7,092 nucleotides of DNA from an uncultured Christensenellaceae bacterium. GTDB lineage: Bacteria; Bacillota; Clostridia; Christensenellales; Christensenellaceae. The stretch spans positions 1 to 7,092 of the forward strand of contig CAKSBK010000053.1 in the NCBI GenBank assembly GCA_934438035.1, in the 5' to 3' direction. Below the pieces are notes generated by a model, which ran no database searches, had not been told where the DNA came from, and worked only from the letters and a program-made list of their open reading frames with translations. Position numbers and translations under genes: made by a program. This document shows positions 6,283 through 7,092 of the stretch, piece by piece. Numbering within the stretch: position 1 is the stretch's first letter; the number at the start of each line of letters is the position of its first letter.

Positions 6283-6813
6283 ATGAATTTACAGAACAGC
6301 GAAACATTTAAAAATCTTCATGCGGCATGGGCTGCGGAAACGCAGGCGTGCGCAAAATATGAATATTTCGCCGATAAGGCAAAAAAAGACGGGCTTTCAC
6401 CTGCGGCGGACGTGTTTTATTTTACGGCGCAAAACGAGCGGGCGCATGGAAAAATATGGTATGACATGATTGAAGGCAAGGGAGAAAAAACTTGCGACGA
6501 TATCAAAAACGCAATCGACGGAGAGAATTACGAGTGGACGCAGATGTATAGGGAATATGAAAATACTGCGAGAAAAGAGGGGTTTTATGAAATTGCCGAA
6601 AAGTTTGCGGCGGTTTCAAAAATAGAAGAGTCTCACGAAAAACGGTTTTCGGCTCTTCTTGAGGAGCTTAGAAATAACGGACTTTTTTGCGGCGAAGACA
6701 GCGAAAACTGCGAGTTTATATGCAAAAACTGCGGGTATATACATAATGCCGAGAAGGCGCCCGACGTATGCCCTGTATGCGGCGCGCCGAGAAGCGCTTT
6801 TTTAAAAGCATAG
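6283..6813 (+). CDS. Rubrerythrin
   Basis: A non-heme iron peroxidase that reduces hydrogen peroxide, using electrons delivered through its rubredoxin domain; cytoplasmic, typical of anaerobes. The 176-residue length is slightly short of the classical 190. The four-helix ferritin-like domain (about 1-135) shows diiron ligands E19, E52 with H55 (NERAH), E81 and E84 (GENYEW), and E115 with H118 (EESH). The C-terminal rubredoxin domain has two CxxC knuckles, C147/C150 and C163/C166, in CKNCGY and CPVCGAP. The domain order is the classical one, not the reverse form. The start has a good GGGAGG site, but it is buried in a hairpin. It lies 54 bases after uvrC with no clear promoter between, so read-through from the upstream cluster or an unrecognised promoter must supply its transcript. 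Confidence 0.96.
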   Translation: MNLQNSETFKNLHAAWAAETQACAKYEYFADKAKKDGLSPAADVFYFTAQNERAHGKIWYDMIEGKGEKTCDDIKNAIDGENYEWTQMYREYENTARKEGFYEIAEKFAAVSKIEESHEKRFSALLEELRNNGLFCGEDSENCEFICKNCGYIHNAEKAPDVCPVCGAPRSAFLKA

Positions 6814-6841
6814 CCTTTTTGACGCATTTAATTGCTTTTTT
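6804..6841 (+). terminator. Possible weak terminator after rubrerythrin
   Basis: AAAAGCA (6804-6810) can pair with TGCTTTT (6833-6839) across a 22-base loop, and the right arm runs into T6. The stem is AT-rich, and its left arm overlaps the last rubrerythrin codons. A shorter GCGC-GCGC stem followed by T6 (6784-6803) lies inside the coding end. Either could end the transcript, but neither is strong. Confidence 0.3.
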
Positions 6842-6856
6842 GGCAAGAAAAGACGT

Positions 6857-6885
6857 TTGACAAACTATTATGCCCTGTATATAAT
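6857..6885 (+). promoter_or_regulatory. Perfect-consensus sigma-A promoter
   Basis: TTGACA (6857-6862), a 17-base spacer, then TATAAT (6880-6885): both hexamers match the consensus exactly at the ideal spacing. Transcription should begin near 6892, giving an AT-rich leader of about 79 bases before the exported-protein gene at 6971. It marks a new transcription unit. Confidence 0.8.
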
Positions 6886-6970
6886 GTAATATATAAGTAA
6901 TTATTTAATTTTTTACGTTCGCTTTAATTTTAAAATAAGCTTTATTATAAGAATAATGGGGCAATAACAT

Positions 6971-7092
6971 ATGAAAAAAAGAATAACGGCGGCTTTTTTA
7001 ACCTTGCTTTTTGCGGCCTTGTCCGTGAATACCGCCTTTGCGGAGGAAAGAAAGACGCTGGAGCTTGAGGAAAACTACAGAATATCGCTGAA
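6971..7092 (+). CDS. N-terminus of an exported protein of unknown function (3' end beyond window)
   Basis: Forty complete codons run from an ATG to the window edge without a stop. The start reads as a classical Sec signal peptide. It has a basic KKR n-region, a hydrophobic core (about residues 6-18) and NTAFA followed by EERK, giving a type I cleavage site after A24. There is no lipobox cysteine, so it is not a lipoprotein. The visible mature part is charged (KTLELEENYRISL) and too short to place in a family. The ribosome binding site is weak: GGGG at 6958-6961, nine bases upstream. It has the perfect-consensus promoter at 6857-6885, so strong expression is plausible. Confidence 0.8.
   Translation, partial: MKKRITAAFLTLLFAALSVNTAFAEERKTLELEENYRISL

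Noticed and set aside
1..7092. Mobile element, CRISPR array, tRNA or rRNA gene
   Set aside because: No transposase or integrase, regularly spaced repeat array, cloverleaf or rRNA-like sequence was seen; the genes are ordinary chromosomal housekeeping genes.

Overview
The window reads as chromosomal DNA from a low-to-moderate GC anaerobic Firmicute, most likely an uncultured Clostridia-type bacterium. This is an inference from four things: strong GGAGG-type ribosome binding sites, sigma-A style promoters (one matching the consensus perfectly), a rubrerythrin typical of anaerobes, and a tight diaminopimelate/lysine gene cluster. No taxonomic search could be run.

Layout. On the left, two genes lie on the minus strand. 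The first is a serine O-acetyltransferase (cysE/epsC type, cut by the left window edge, 1-629). The second is a small seven-helix membrane protein of unknown function (871-1470). The 241 bp between them hold a minus-strand promoter for cysE, an intrinsic terminator for the membrane-protein transcript, and several additional inverted repeats. A 253-bp divergent promoter region (1471-1723) follows. The plus-strand cluster asd - dapA - dapB - uvrC (1724-6228) then runs with gaps of only 15, 9 and 8 bp. Next come a hairpin that buries the following Shine-Dalgarno sequence, a rubrerythrin gene (6283-6813), a consensus promoter, and the first 40 codons of an exported protein cut by the right edge.

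How the genes work together. Asd makes L-aspartate semialdehyde, DapA condenses it with pyruvate, and DapB reduces the product to tetrahydrodipicolinate. These are the first committed steps to meso-diaminopimelate (cell wall) and lysine. UvrC, the nucleotide-excision-repair incision nuclease, is probably co-transcribed with them. Rubrerythrin (peroxide reduction) lies next to it and may be read from the same transcript or separately. Serine acetyltransferase starts cysteine biosynthesis and is a separate unit.

I found no mobile element, CRISPR array, tRNA, rRNA or convincing new multi-gene system. The points most worth a second look are the SD-occluding hairpin between uvrC and rubrerythrin, the inverted-repeat-rich spacer upstream of cysE, substitutions at the DapA lysine-feedback site, and a cysteine cluster in the serine acetyltransferase N-terminal domain.
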